64,000 nt of DNA from Candidatus Delongbacteria bacterium (GCA_020634015.1 JACKCN010000007.1:1-64000), one strand, 5' to 3'; positions 33,930 to 43,525 are shown, numbered from the stretch's first letter. Made by a program: numbers and translations. Notes: a model not told the origin generated them from the letters alone.

Positions 33930-35396
33930 ATGATTCTGCCCGAACGCATTCTCAACTTCATTGACGGCGAGTTCCACGAACCGGCGGGCGGCGCCTGGCT
34001 CCAGGGCTGGGAACCGGCCACCGGTCAGCCACTCTACCGCCTGCCCGACAGCGAGGTCGAGGATCTGGACAGGGCGCTGACCGCCGCCCGGCGCGCCTTT
34101 CCCGCCTGGGCCGCCCGTTCCGTGGAAGAGCGCGCCGCGGCTCTGGACCGGGTCGCCGATGGCATCGAAGCCCGGCTGGAAGACTTCGCCTTCGCCGAGA
34201 GCACGGACAACGGCAAACCCCTGCACGTGGCCCGCAGCGTGGACATTCCCCGGGCCGTGGCCAACTTCCGCTTCTTCGCGGGGGCGATCCGCCATTTCGC
34301 CAGCGAGTCACACGCCACCTCGCCCGATCTGCTGAACCTGACCCTGCGCCAACCCATCGGGATCGTGGGCTGCATCTCGCCCTGGAATCTGCCGCTCTAT
34401 CTGTTCAGCTGGAAGATCGCCCCGGCGCTGGCCGCGGGCAATTGCGTGATCGGCAAGCCATCGGAAATCACCCCGCTGACAGCCGCCCTGCTGGGCGAGG
34501 TGCTGCGCGACAGTGGGTTTCCACCGGGTGTGTGCGCCATTCTCCATGGGCGTGGCGCACAGATCGGCGCGGCGCTCTGCGCTCATCCCGAGGTGCGCGT
34601 GATCTCCTTCACGGGCGGCACCGCCACCGGAGCCGCGATCTCGCGGGTGGCCGCCCCGATGTTCAAGAAGCTCTCGCTGGAACTGGGCGGCAAGAACCCG
34701 ACCCTCGTCTTCGCCGACGCCGACCGCGAGGCCGCGCTCGCCGGCGCGCTGCGCGCAGGCTTCAGCAACCAGGGCCAGATCTGCCTCTGTGGCTCGCGCC
34801 TGCTGGTGGAAGCCAGCATCTACAACGAATTCCGCGACGCGCTGCTCACGCGTGTGCAAGCACTGAAGGTGGGCGATCCGCGGCTGCCGGACACGGACCA
34901 GGGCGCGCTCGTCTCGCGCGAACACCGCGACAAGGTGCTGTCCTACATCGCCCTGGCCCGCGAGGAAGGTGGGCGCGTGCTCTGCGGGGGTGAGCCGGTG
35001 GCCCCGGAAGGACGCTGCGCCCGGGGCTGGTTCCTGCCGCCCACTCTCATCGAGGGTCTGGCGCCCGACGCCCGCTGCAACACCGAAGAAATCTTCGGCC
35101 CCGTGCTGAGCATGATGCCCTTCAGTGACGAAGCCGAGGCCCTGGCCATCGCCAACGGCACGGTCTACGGCCTGGCCAGCAGTCTCTGGACGCGCGACCT
35201 GGACCGTGCCCACCGGATGGCGGGAAGGCTGAAGGCCGGCATCGTCTGGATCAACACCTGGATGGAACGGGACCTGCGCACGCCCTTCGGCGGAGCCGGC
35301 CATTCGGGCGTGGGGCGCGAAGGCGGGGTGGAAGCCCTGCGCTTCTTCAGCGAAACCAAGAACGTCTGTCTGCGCATCAACCAGAGCGGAGAGTGA
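33930..35396 (+). CDS. 2-aminomuconic 6-semialdehyde dehydrogenase
   Basis: 488 residues, full-length aldehyde dehydrogenase. Oxyanion-hole Asn in SPWNLPLYLFSWK, NAD site FTGGTATG, catalytic Glu in LELGGKNP, and nucleophilic Cys285 in NQGQICLCGSRL; EEIFGPVLS and the final PFGGAGHSGVGREGG are as usual. The NQGQICLCGSR pattern is that of 2-hydroxymuconic / 2-aminomuconic semialdehyde dehydrogenases. Between the decarboxylase and deaminase steps encoded downstream, this enzyme oxidises 2-aminomuconate semialdehyde to 2-aminomuconate with NAD. The substrate is assigned from operon context. The next gene starts 2 bases after its stop. Confidence 0.9.
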   Translation: MILPERILNFIDGEFHEPAGGAWLQGWEPATGQPLYRLPDSEVEDLDRALTAARRAFPAWAARSVEERAAALDRVADGIEARLEDFAFAESTDNGKPLHVARSVDIPRAVANFRFFAGAIRHFASESHATSPDLLNLTLRQPIGIVGCISPWNLPLYLFSWKIAPALAAGNCVIGKPSEITPLTAALLGEVLRDSGFPPGVCAILHGRGAQIGAALCAHPEVRVISFTGGTATGAAISRVAAPMFKKLSLELGGKNPTLVFADADREAALAGALRAGFSNQGQICLCGSRLLVEASIYNEFRDALLTRVQALKVGDPRLPDTDQGALVSREHRDKVLSYIALAREEGGRVLCGGEPVAPEGRCARGWFLPPTLIEGLAPDARCNTEEIFGPVLSMMPFSDEAEALAIANGTVYGLASSLWTRDLDRAHRMAGRLKAGIVWINTWMERDLRTPFGGAGHSGVGREGGVEALRFFSETKNVCLRINQSGE

Positions 35397-35398
35397 GC

Positions 35399-35833
35399 AT
35401 GAGTCACACACCCACCGAGTTTTCCACCCAGGCCGCTCCACCCCCTGTGGGGCTCTACCCGCATGCCAGGCGCGCGGGCAATCTGCTGTTCCTCTCGGGC
35501 GTGGGGCCGCGCGCGGCCACGGGCACCGAGATCCCGGGGGTGACGTTGGACTCCTCGGGCGCGGTGGTGGCCAAGGACATCGAGGCCCAGTGCCGCTCGG
35601 TGTTCCAGAACGTGCGCACCATCCTGGAAGCGGCCGGCGCACGCTGGGAAGATCTGGTGGACGTCACGGTCTTCCTCACCGACATGACGAACGACTTTCC
35701 CGTATACAACCGGCTCTGGGCCGAGTACTTCAAGGATGTGCGCCCCTGCCGCACCACCCTTGAGATCAATTGCCTGCCCACTCCCATCGCCATCGAACTG
35801 AAGTGCATCGCGCTGATTCCCGAATCGCGCTGA
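35399..35833 (+). CDS. RidA-family 2-aminomuconate deaminase
   Basis: 144 residues from the ATG at 35399, with GGAGAG just upstream; a GTG two codons earlier is less likely. The YjgF/YER057c/RidA fold pattern is present: PHARRAGNLLFLSGVG, VFQNVRTILEAAGA, WEDLVDVTVFLTDM, and CRTTLEINCLP with the conserved Arg that binds the imine carboxylate. Members of this family found in kynurenine and aminophenol clusters deaminate 2-aminomuconate to 4-oxalocrotonate (2-oxo-3-hexenedioate). Assignment rests on family plus operon position. Confidence 0.87.
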   Translation: MSHTPTEFSTQAAPPPVGLYPHARRAGNLLFLSGVGPRAATGTEIPGVTLDSSGAVVAKDIEAQCRSVFQNVRTILEAAGARWEDLVDVTVFLTDMTNDFPVYNRLWAEYFKDVRPCRTTLEINCLPTPIAIELKCIALIPESR

Positions 35834-35847
35834 ACAGGAGGACCGGG

Positions 35848-36354
35848 ATGCTGCCACCCATCAATTTCACCCAGTGGATCGAAGACCACCGTCACCTGCT
35901 CAAGCCGCCCGTGGGCAACCAGGTCGTCTACACGGACACCGAATTCATCATCATGGTGGTGGGCGGCCCCAACCAGCGCAAGGATTTTCACATCAACGAG
36001 GGTGAGGAATTCTTTCACCAGATCGAAGGCAACATGGTGCTGCGCATCATGGAAGACGGCCTGCCCCGCGAGATTCCCATCCGCGCCGGCGAAATCTTTC
36101 TGCTGCCTCCCGAGGTGCCGCACAGCCCCCAGCGCGAGGCCGGCAGCGTGGGTCTGGTCATCGAGCGTCGGCGCTACAAGGGTGAACTGGATGGATTCGC
36201 CTGGTATTGCGAACAGTGTCACGAGCCTCTGCACAGCGAATACCTGCCGCTGACCGACATCGTGACCCAGTTGCCCCAGGTCTTCCAGCGCTTTCATGCG
36301 CGCCCGGAACTGCGTCGCTGCAAGTCCTGTGGCCACGTGATGGAAACCACCTGA
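35848..36354 (+). CDS. 3-hydroxyanthranilate 3,4-dioxygenase
   Basis: 168 residues with a strong AGGAGG at 35836-35842. Cupin fold; the predicted iron ligands are His48, Glu54 and His92, and the substrate-binding arginines are Arg44 and Arg96, at the spacing known from the bacterial enzyme. The C-terminal rubredoxin-like site is complete (C121xxC124 and C158xxC161), as in bacterial single-domain enzymes. It opens the ring of 3-hydroxyanthranilate with O2 to give 2-amino-3-carboxymuconate semialdehyde (ACMS). Followed two bases later by the ACMS decarboxylase gene. Confidence 0.96.
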   Translation: MLPPINFTQWIEDHRHLLKPPVGNQVVYTDTEFIIMVVGGPNQRKDFHINEGEEFFHQIEGNMVLRIMEDGLPREIPIRAGEIFLLPPEVPHSPQREAGSVGLVIERRRYKGELDGFAWYCEQCHEPLHSEYLPLTDIVTQLPQVFQRFHARPELRRCKSCGHVMETT

Positions 36355-36355
36355 G

Positions 36356-37393
36356 ATGCAGTCCTCAGCCCCCTCGATTCCGGTCGTCGACATCCATACC
36401 CATGTGCTGCCGCGCGACTGGCCCGACCTGAAGGCCCGTTATGGCTACGGCGGCTTCATCCAGCTTGAGCATTGCGGCCCGGGCTGCGCACGCATGCTGC
36501 GCGACGGGCAGTTCTTCCGCGAGATCGAGGAGAATTGCTGGGACCCGGGTGCCCGCCTGCGCGACTGCGACGCCCATGGTGTGTCACTGCAGGTCCTCTC
36601 CACCGTGCCGGTGATGTTCAGCTACTGGGCCAAAGCGGCCGACTGCCTGGACCTGTCGCGCCTGCTGAATGACCACATCGCGGGCATCGTGTCCGCCCAT
36701 CCCCGGCGCTTCGCCGGCCTGGGCACGATTCCGCTTCAGGACCCACAGCTGGCGTGCCAGGAACTTCAGCGCTGCGTGACGGATCTGGGGCTTTGTGGAG
36801 TCCAGATCGGCAGTCACGTCAACCAGTGGAACCTGAACCACGAGGCGCTCTTCCCCGTGTTCCAGGAAGCCGAGCGCCTGGGCGCGGCCGTCTTCGTTCA
36901 CCCTTGGGACATGCTGGGCACCAGCGAGATGAAGGACTACTGGCTGCCCTGGCTGGTGGGCATGCCCGCCGAAAGCAGCCGCGCACTGTGCTCGCTGATC
37001 TTCGGCGGAGTGCTGGAGCGCCTGCCCCGCCTGCGGCTGGCCGTGGCACACGGGGGTGGCAGTTTTCCCGCCACCCTGGGCCGGATCCAGCACGGATTCG
37101 ATGTGCGCCCGGACCTCTGCGCCGTGGACAATCCGCACCCACCGCGCGAGTATCTGGGCCGCTTCTGGCTGGACACCCTGGTCCACGATCCGCGCATGCT
37201 GGACCTGCTGCTGGAAATGGTGGGCCCCCGGCGCCTGGCTCTGGGCAGCGACTATCCCTTCCCGCTGGGCGAACTGGAACCGGGTCGCCTGATCCGCGAA
37301 CACAGCGGTCTGAGCGAGCACACGCGCACTCTACTGCTCTGCGACAGCGCACTGGAGTGGCTGGGACGCACACGAAAGGACTTTGGCTGGTGA
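36356..37393 (+). CDS. 2-amino-3-carboxymuconate-6-semialdehyde decarboxylase (ACMSD)
   Basis: 345 residues, amidohydrolase-type TIM barrel. Zinc ligands expected for the family are visible: His14 and His16 in VDIHTHVLP, a His in [10 protein letters not shown], a His in [11 protein letters not shown], and the Asp in [10 protein letters not shown]. It removes the C3 carboxylate from ACMS without a redox cofactor, diverting the pathway away from quinolinate and NAD synthesis towards 2-aminomuconate. Its presence, with no quinolinate phosphoribosyltransferase gene nearby, marks this operon as catabolic. The stop overlaps the GTG start of the next gene. Confidence 0.96.
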   Translation: MQSSAPSIPVVDIHTHVLPRDWPDLKARYGYGGFIQLEHCGPGCARMLRDGQFFREIEENCWDPGARLRDCDAHGVSLQVLSTVPVMFSYWAKAADCLDLSRLLNDHIAGIVSAHPRRFAGLGTIPLQDPQLACQELQRCVTDLGLCGVQIGSHVNQWNLNHEALFPVFQEAERLGAAVFVHPWDMLGTSEMKDYWLPWLVGMPAESSRALCSLIFGGVLERLPRLRLAVAHGGGSFPATLGRIQHGFDVRPDLCAVDNPHPPREYLGRFWLDTLVHDPRMLDLLLEMVGPRRLALGSDYPFPLGELEPGRLIREHSGLSEHTRTLLLCDSALEWLGRTRKDFGW

Positions 37394-38217
37394 GGCTCTC
37401 CTTCTCCATCGCCGGGCGCCGCTGCACGGTCGATACCACCCATGTGCACGAGCTGGCCCTGCCGCTGGATCTGGCTGGAGGCAGTCCCCGCTGGTACGGG
37501 GCCGAGGCCGCCAGTCGGCGCGCCTTCAGTGTGGGCAATTTCACGGGTGACACGCGCCTGGGTGCCAGTTGCAATGTGCGCGTGCTGGAACTGAACCCTC
37601 ATTGCCAGGGCACCCACACCGAAAGCTGGGGCCATCTCTGCGACGACGCCCCCGGACTGGCCACCCTGCTGGACGAGACCCTGCTGCCGGCCAGCCTGCT
37701 CACGGTCTGGCCCGAACCGGCCGCCGACTGCCCGGACACTCTGCCGCCCACCGTGTCGCCCACGGACCGGATCCTTGGAGTGGCCGAACTGCGCCCGAGG
37801 CTGGCCGTGATCGCTGCTGGATTCAATCGCGCGCTCGTGTTGCGCTGCGGCCAGGACGACGACACCCGGCCCGATCCTCCCGCCTACGTCACGCCCGAAG
37901 GCATCCAGCTGCTGCTGGCGATGGGCGTGCAGCACCTGCTGGTGGAACTGCCCTCGCTGGACCGCCTGGACGATGGCGGCCTGCTGCGCGCACACCGCGC
38001 CTTCTGGGAACTGGACACAGGCAGCCGCCAGCAACCCCCGGTCCACGCGCGCGGTCGCAGCGTCAGCGAGCTGCTGCGGATCCCCGCAAAGCTGGCCGAC
38101 GGTCCGGGTCTGCTGGAGCTGGGTCTGCCCGCCCTGGAATCCGATGCGGCCCCCAGCCGTCCGCGCTGGTACCCGCTGCTGCCCGAAGAGACCATCGACA
38201 AGGAGCTCCGACCGTGA
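37390..38217 (+). CDS. Cyclase-family hydrolase, probable kynurenine formamidase
   Basis: 275 residues from a GTG that overlaps the ACMSD stop (GTGA); the longer open frame upstream lies inside ACMSD. The family metal motif appears as [14 protein letters not shown], that is HxxGTHxE rather than the HxGTHxD of KynB, with GFNRALVLR and [19 protein letters not shown] as later landmarks. It is about 60 residues longer than Pseudomonas-type KynB. Context (kynureninase next, then the monooxygenase) suggests hydrolysis of N-formylkynurenine to kynurenine. Because no tryptophan dioxygenase is encoded here, the substrate assignment is moderately secure only. Confidence 0.75.
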   Translation: MRLSFSIAGRRCTVDTTHVHELALPLDLAGGSPRWYGAEAASRRAFSVGNFTGDTRLGASCNVRVLELNPHCQGTHTESWGHLCDDAPGLATLLDETLLPASLLTVWPEPAADCPDTLPPTVSPTDRILGVAELRPRLAVIAAGFNRALVLRCGQDDDTRPDPPAYVTPEGIQLLLAMGVQHLLVELPSLDRLDDGGLLRAHRAFWELDTGSRQQPPVHARGRSVSELLRIPAKLADGPGLLELGLPALESDAAPSRPRWYPLLPEETIDKELRP

Positions 38218-39500
38218 GCCACTTTCCCGACTTCACCCTTGAAAACGCCCGCCAACTGGACCGGGCCGATTCGCTGTCCTCCTTCCGCGACCGCTTTCAT
38301 CTGCCCACGGGCGCTCAGGGTGAACTGGTCTACCTCTGCGGCAATTCCCTGGGTCTGCAACCCAAGAACGTACGCCCGGCTCTCGACGAAGTGCTGGACG
38401 ACTGGGCGCGGCTGGCAGTGGAAGGCCATTTCGCCGCGGCCCGCCCCTGGATGCCCTACCACAGACTCCTTGCCGCCAGTGGCGAGAAACTGGTTGGCGC
38501 CCGTCCCGGCGAAGTGGTCTTCATGAACAGCCTGAGCGTGAATCTGCACCTGCTGATGGCCAGTTTCTACCGGCCCTCGGGATCTCGCACCCGGATTCTG
38601 GTGGAAGGCGGAGCCTTCCCCTCTGACCGCTACGCCGTGGCCACCCATCTGGAGCATCATGGGCTGGATCCGGACAAGCAGATGGTGCAGCTGCGTCCAC
38701 GTGAGGGCGAGGACTGTCTGCGCCCCGAGGACATCCTGGCCACCATCGAGGCCCAGGGCGACAGGCTGGCGCTGATCCTGCTGGGTGGAGTGAACTACTA
38801 CACGGGCCAGGCCTTCGACATGCGGGAGATCACACGCGCCGGTCACGCGGTGGGCGCGCGGGTGGCGTTTGATCTGGCGCACGCGGCCGGCAATCTGGAA
38901 CTGGCCCTGCACGACTGGAATGTGGACTGGGCCGCCTGGTGTGGCTACAAGTATCTCAATTCCGGCCCCGGCGGCATCTCGGGCGTGTTCGTGCACGAAC
39001 GGCACGGCCGTGATACCACGCTGCCGCGCCTGGCGGGCTGGTGGGGCCACGACAGCGAGACCCGCTTCGCGATGCCCGAGCGTTTTCAGGCGATGGAGGG
39101 CGCCGAGGGCTGGCAGCTCAGCAATCCGCCCATCCTGCCTCTGGCCGCCTTGCGGGCCTCGCTGGAACTGTTCGACGAGGCCGGCATGCCGGCCCTGCGC
39201 GCCCGCAGTCTGCGCCTGACCGCCTGGCTCGAACAGGGGCTGGATGCGGCAAGTCGCGGCCGTTTTCGCCAGCTGACCCCGCGGGATCCCGCCCAGCGGG
39301 GCGCCCAGCTCTCGCTGCACTTCCCCGGAGGCGCCACCACCGTGATGCGGGAACTGGAAGCGGCGGGCGTGCTGGCCGACCTGCGCCGCCCGGACGTGAT
39401 TCGTCTTTCGCCGGCCCCTCTGTACAATTCCTTTGAGGATTGCTGGCACGCGGTGCAGCGCCTCGATGGTCTGCCCGCCCTCAATTCCCGGAGACCCTGA
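38214..39500 (+). CDS. kynU: Kynureninase
   Basis: 428 residues from a GTG overlapping the previous stop, with AAGGAG upstream. Fold-type I PLP enzyme: LVYLCGNSLGLQPKNV at the N-terminus; FMNSLSVNLHLL (phosphate-binding region); FDLAHAAGNLELAL with the PLP-pyridine Asp; and WCGYKYLNSGPGG with the Schiff-base Lys246. WWGHDSETRF and PIL motifs are typical of kynureninases. It cleaves 3-hydroxykynurenine (and kynurenine) to 3-hydroxyanthranilate (anthranilate) plus alanine. With the monooxygenase next, 3-hydroxykynurenine is the expected main substrate. Confidence 0.96.
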   Translation: MSHFPDFTLENARQLDRADSLSSFRDRFHLPTGAQGELVYLCGNSLGLQPKNVRPALDEVLDDWARLAVEGHFAAARPWMPYHRLLAASGEKLVGARPGEVVFMNSLSVNLHLLMASFYRPSGSRTRILVEGGAFPSDRYAVATHLEHHGLDPDKQMVQLRPREGEDCLRPEDILATIEAQGDRLALILLGGVNYYTGQAFDMREITRAGHAVGARVAFDLAHAAGNLELALHDWNVDWAAWCGYKYLNSGPGGISGVFVHERHGRDTTLPRLAGWWGHDSETRFAMPERFQAMEGAEGWQLSNPPILPLAALRASLELFDEAGMPALRARSLRLTAWLEQGLDAASRGRFRQLTPRDPAQRGAQLSLHFPGGATTVMRELEAAGVLADLRRPDVIRLSPAPLYNSFEDCWHAVQRLDGLPALNSRRP

Positions 39501-39501
39501 G

Positions 39502-40869
39502 ATGACATCCAGGCTTGATCTGATCGGCAGTGGACTGGCTGGCCCACTGGCCGCCACCCTGATGGCGCGCGCCGGAGTATCGGTGACCTGCTGGGATCGC
39601 CGTCCCGACCCGCGTGTGGCACAACTGGACGCCGGGCGCTCGATCAATCTGGCGCTGAGCGTGCGGGGTCTGAAAGCCCTGGCCGCTGCGGGACTGGAAG
39701 CCCGTGCCCGCGCCCTCTGCCTGCCGATGAAGGGCCGCCTGCTGCATTCGGTTGATGGCGAAACCCGCTTCGTGCCTTACGGCAGCCGTCCGGATCATGT
39801 GATCCACAGCATTTCACGCCAGGCTCTGAACCAGCTGCTGTTGAGCGCGGCGGAACACACGGGCCTGGCCCGGCTGGAATTCTCGCGCCGCCTGCACGCC
39901 GCCAATCTGGATACCGGCGAACTGGATTTTCGCTGCGGGGACGACGAGAGTCCGCTCTGCATCAAGGCGGATCACATCATCGGCAGCGACGGCTCGGGCA
40001 GCGTCCTGCGCGACGCACTGGGCACACACGCCCCCGACAACTGCCGAGTGGACCGACTGGAACACGGTTACAAGGAGCTGAGTCTGGCCGCCAGCCCCGG
40101 TGGACAGTTCCAGTTGCGCGAAGATTGCCTGCACATCTGGCCCCGCGGCGGCTGGATGCTCATTGCGCTGCCCAATCTCGACCGCAGTTTCACCTGCACA
40201 TTGTTCTACCCACTGGAAGGCCCGTCCAGCTTCGCCAGCCTGAACAGTCCCGAGGCGGTGAACGAGCTTTTCGATCGTGAATTCGCCGACCTCAAGGCCC
40301 TGATGCCCGATCTGCTCGAGCAGTTCGAAGCCAATCCCGTGGGACATCTGGCCACCGTCACCACGCAGCGCTGGACTCTGGCGGACAGGCTCCTGCTCAT
40401 CGGCGACGCGGCACACGCGGTGGTGCCCTTCTTCGGCCAGGGCATGAACGCCTCTTTCGAGGACGCTCTGGAGCTTGCCTGGCAACATGACAAGCTGGGC
40501 GAGGACTGGGCGGCCGTGTTCGAGGGAACCGCCAGAGCGCGCAAGGCCAACTCCGATGCGATCGCCGCGATGGCACTTGAAAACTATGTGGAAATGCGCA
40601 ACACGGTGGCCGATCCGGGCTTCCAGTTGCGCAAACACGTGGAACACCGTCTGGAGCACCTGGAACCCGAGCGTTTTCTCAGCCGCTATTCGATGGTGAG
40701 TTTCAGCACCGTGCCGTATCGGCTGGCCAGGGAACGGGGACGGATCCAGCAGGAGCTGCTGGAAGAGCTGACCGCCGGCATGGAGCGCATCGGTCAGCTC
40801 GACGAAGCCCGCTCCCGGGCCCTGATTCACGAGCGACTGGTTCCACTGGCCGACCTGCCGCGGTCCTGA
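39502..40869 (+). CDS. kmo: Kynurenine 3-monooxygenase
   Basis: 455 residues from the ATG one base past the kynureninase stop, with GGAG upstream. FAD motif LIGSGLAGPLAATLMARAG; substrate-region INLALSVRGLKAL; second FAD motif LLIGDAAHAVVPFFGQGMNASFED; and a C-terminal region that keeps the FLSRYSMVSF pattern of this family. It hydroxylates kynurenine to 3-hydroxykynurenine with NADPH and O2. It is the last gene of the operon, followed 22 bases later by a strong hairpin. Its presence with the dioxygenase indicates aerobic catabolism. Confidence 0.96.
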   Translation: MTSRLDLIGSGLAGPLAATLMARAGVSVTCWDRRPDPRVAQLDAGRSINLALSVRGLKALAAAGLEARARALCLPMKGRLLHSVDGETRFVPYGSRPDHVIHSISRQALNQLLLSAAEHTGLARLEFSRRLHAANLDTGELDFRCGDDESPLCIKADHIIGSDGSGSVLRDALGTHAPDNCRVDRLEHGYKELSLAASPGGQFQLREDCLHIWPRGGWMLIALPNLDRSFTCTLFYPLEGPSSFASLNSPEAVNELFDREFADLKALMPDLLEQFEANPVGHLATVTTQRWTLADRLLLIGDAAHAVVPFFGQGMNASFEDALELAWQHDKLGEDWAAVFEGTARARKANSDAIAAMALENYVEMRNTVADPGFQLRKHVEHRLEHLEPERFLSRYSMVSFSTVPYRLARERGRIQQELLEELTAGMERIGQLDEARSRALIHERLVPLADLPRS

Positions 40870-40891
40870 TGCGGCAGACCGAAAACAAAAC

Positions 40892-40923
40892 GGGCACCCG
40901 CACGTTTTTGTTGGCGGGTGCCC
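40892..40923. terminator. Bidirectional terminator after kmo
   Basis: A perfect 10-bp stem (GGGCACCCGC / GCGGGTGCCC) with a 12-base loop. On the minus strand it is followed by GTTTTGTTTTC, so it is the terminator of the small secreted-protein gene at 40992-41273 and also lies where the kyn transcript should end. Confidence 0.85.
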
Positions 40924-40991
40924 ATTCAATCCTTAGGTTCGGCCCGGATGTGGGTTGACGGGCTTGTCAGGCCTGTCAGCTGCGCGCAGGA

Positions 40992-41273
40992 TCATTCATC
41001 CAGTTCGAACTCCAGGACTTCTTCGTGGATCACCGCCGGCACTTCGCCATCGCGGAGACCCGGGACCCGGGGGAACAGGTTGAGTGACTGCAGCCAGTGC
41101 TCGATCGTCACGCTGGATGCGGTGCCCTGCACCTCGACGAAACCCTGGACAGTGCCCAGTTGCCGCTGGGCACTGTCCGCTTTTTCGGCCGCCGGTGTGG
41201 CCGCCCAGAGGGGCAGGGCCGGCAGCAGGGCCAGCAGCAGGACTGCGGACCGTGGAATGCGCGGGTGATTCAT
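40992..41273 (-). CDS. Small secreted protein of unknown function
   Basis: 93 residues from the ATG at 41273, which has GGGAG upstream. A clear signal peptide (SAVLLLALLPALPLWAA, residues ~8-24) is followed by a charged region rich in Glu/Gln and an acidic tail (EEVLEFELDE). No family recognised and no cysteines. It ends at the bidirectional terminator and is convergent with the kyn operon. A 5' leader hairpin lies at 41292-41326. Confidence 0.6.
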   Translation of the reverse strand: MNHPRIPRSAVLLLALLPALPLWAATPAAEKADSAQRQLGTVQGFVEVQGTASSVTIEHWLQSLNLFPRVPGLRDGEVPAVIHEEVLEFELDE

Positions 41274-41797
41274 GATCGGTCTCCCGGTTGTGGGACGCAG
41301 GATTCGGATGTGTGTCCTGGCGTCCCGTTGTGCGTACAGCCCATCAGACACCCCCATTCGCCCAATGGTTTCAGTGACAATCCCTTTCCTGATCCACTTC
41401 GTCCCGAAATCCGCCTGCCGGGGCTTTTCCGCTTGTGCCTTAGGGCACCATCCCGGACTTTCTCCCGCATCGTCCAGGCCCGCACCTGTGACGAGCCGTC
41501 AATCCCGGCGGGTTTCTCCCCCCTTCGTCAGGTTCCGGACAAGGCCAGAGGATGCCAACCATCCCGGGGCAGGCGTGCCTGTCCGGGACGTTCACTGACG
41601 CATGAGAAGGCAATTGAACCAGAATTGGCATTCGTCTTCAAACAGCTACATTTCCGGCCCGAATTGCTTGTGGGGCAAACGTTTCCAAAGCATTCGCCCC
41701 TGAGGATTCAGAAGGAGTGCCGGACGGCCGATATCCTCCATATCCACAATCGCAGTTTGCTCATCTCACTAACCCATCCATACTTGGAGACCTCACA
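41274..41797. other. Gene-free divergent region with two stem-loops
   Basis: 524 bases between the small secreted-protein gene (minus) and the sorted surface-protein gene (plus). No credible ORF. Stem-loop 1 at 41292-41326 pairs GGGACGC-AGGA with TCCT-GCGTCCC (one bulged G), within the minus-strand leader. Stem-loop 2 at 41562-41588 pairs TCCCGG and CAGGC with GCCTG and CCGGGA. Neither is followed by T runs. No riboswitch family was recognised. Confidence 0.5.
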
Positions 41798-43525
41798 ATG
41801 ACAGTCAAGAGATCCCTGGTTCTTCACGCGACGGTTGGCCTTGCCCTGATGGGTGCCGCCAGTGCCATTGCCGACAAGGCCCCCGTGCTGCAGTGGTCCA
41901 CTCCGGACAATGCCAGCCAGACCGTCCAGCCCCAGAAGCTGGTTCCCACCTTCAACACCGATGTGGACCTGATTCTCGAAGCCTTCGAAGCCGGCATGCC
42001 CGAGTCCTGGTTCCTCAACACCAACACCGGCAGCCCCGGCTGGCAGGTCGCCAATGCCGCCGGCGCCAGCAGTGATCTGGTGACCTTCCCGGATCACACC
42101 AATTTCGCCTACTGCAACAGCGATGCCGAGGGCGATGGTGTGACCATGGACGACTACATGATCACCGACCTGTTCGACATTCCCGCCGAGACCGACTGCT
42201 TCCTGAGCTACGACTACTACTTCCTGGCCGGTTCCGGCTCCTGGTACGACTTCTGCGATGTGCTGTTCAGCACCGGTGGTGGCGACTGGGAAATCCTTGC
42301 CTCCCTGACCGAGGCCACTGTCTGGACTTCGACGACTCTCGACCTCAGCGAATACGCCGGTTCCGAGATGTGCCAGGTCGCCTTCCGCTTCTGGGATGAG
42401 GGCACCTGGGCCTGGGCCGTGGGCATCGACAACGTGCGCATCTTCACCACCGTAGGCGACGAGTTCCCGCCCACCATCAGCGTGGCTCCGTACTACAACC
42501 ACATGGACATCAACGCCGGCTTTGACGTGATGGCCGACATCGCGGATCCTTCGGGCGTGATGAGTGCGGACTTCATGTATCGCATGGGCCCCGGTGACTG
42601 GACCTCCATCGCCATGAGCCCGGTCGCCGGTGACACCTGGGAAGCCGCGGTCCCCGGAATCGGCGGACTGGCCAACCTGGAATGGAAGATCAGCGCCACC
42701 GACTTCTCCCCCAACGAGAACATGGCCGAGACCGCCTCGATGTTCACCGAAGTCAACAATGACGCCTGGCTGCACTACGATCTGCTGGGCGAGAGCACCA
42801 ACGGTCTGGGCCTGGCCACTGGCGCCTGGCAGGCCGCGACCCTCTTCGATCCGGGTGTCTGGCCGGTCACGCTGACCGAAGTCGAGTCCGGCATCTTCCT
42901 GAACGGTGGCCCCACGAACATCACCTTCAACCTGATCATCTACAATTCCGATGGGACTGACGGCGCCCCGGGCACCGTGCTGCACACCCAGTCGGTGACC
43001 ACCCCCAATGCCGAAATGGGCATCTGGACCCTGGATGCGCCGCTGGAAGTGATCGATCCCTTCTATGTGGCCATTTCGATCAGCGCCGGTGGCTATGTCT
43101 ACACCGACAACGTGGGCTACCACTTCGACAACACCAGTTTCCTGTCCACGGGCACCGACTGGCAGACGGTGGAAGAGATCAACTTCCAGATCAACTGGAT
43201 CATGCACGTGCACGCCACCTACGCCACCGTGGACGTCGCTCCCGAGCAGGTGCTCGTGCCCAATGGCATCCAGCTGCTGAACAGCTATCCCAACCCCTTC
43301 AACCCCAGCACCGAGATCGCCTTCCACCTGAACCATGCCCAGCAGGTCAGCGTGGATGTGTTCAACGTGCAGGGTGAGAAAGTCCGCACCCTGGCCAACC
43401 AGGCCTTCGAGGCGGGCGATCACAGCCTGACCTTCGATGCCAGCGACCTGGCCTCGGGTGTGTACGTGGCCGTGCTGAAGAGTGGCGCCGAGCAGCGCAG
43501 CATCAAGCTGACCCTCGTCCGCTAG
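41798..43525 (+). CDS. Secreted choice-of-anchor J protein with C-terminal sorting domain
   Basis: 575 residues from the ATG at 41798 (GGAG upstream, then a signal peptide MTVKRSLVLHATVGLALMG). A choice-of-anchor J/MAM-like domain covers about 55-225 (LEAFEAGMPESW, DDYMITDLFDI, GIDNVRIF). A beta-sandwich follows, then a domain with GLATGAWQAATLFDPG, and finally a C-terminal FlgD-like/type-A sorting domain (about 495-575: NSYPNPFNPSTEI, VFNVQGEKVRTL, LASGVYVAVLKSG). That last domain marks export and surface anchoring through the type IX-like systems of FCB bacteria. No catalytic motif seen. A strong terminator follows. Confidence 0.9.
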   Translation: MTVKRSLVLHATVGLALMGAASAIADKAPVLQWSTPDNASQTVQPQKLVPTFNTDVDLILEAFEAGMPESWFLNTNTGSPGWQVANAAGASSDLVTFPDHTNFAYCNSDAEGDGVTMDDYMITDLFDIPAETDCFLSYDYYFLAGSGSWYDFCDVLFSTGGGDWEILASLTEATVWTSTTLDLSEYAGSEMCQVAFRFWDEGTWAWAVGIDNVRIFTTVGDEFPPTISVAPYYNHMDINAGFDVMADIADPSGVMSADFMYRMGPGDWTSIAMSPVAGDTWEAAVPGIGGLANLEWKISATDFSPNENMAETASMFTEVNNDAWLHYDLLGESTNGLGLATGAWQAATLFDPGVWPVTLTEVESGIFLNGGPTNITFNLIIYNSDGTDGAPGTVLHTQSVTTPNAEMGIWTLDAPLEVIDPFYVAISISAGGYVYTDNVGYHFDNTSFLSTGTDWQTVEEINFQINWIMHVHATYATVDVAPEQVLVPNGIQLLNSYPNPFNPSTEIAFHLNHAQQVSVDVFNVQGEKVRTLANQAFEAGDHSLTFDASDLASGVYVAVLKSGAEQRSIKLTLVR

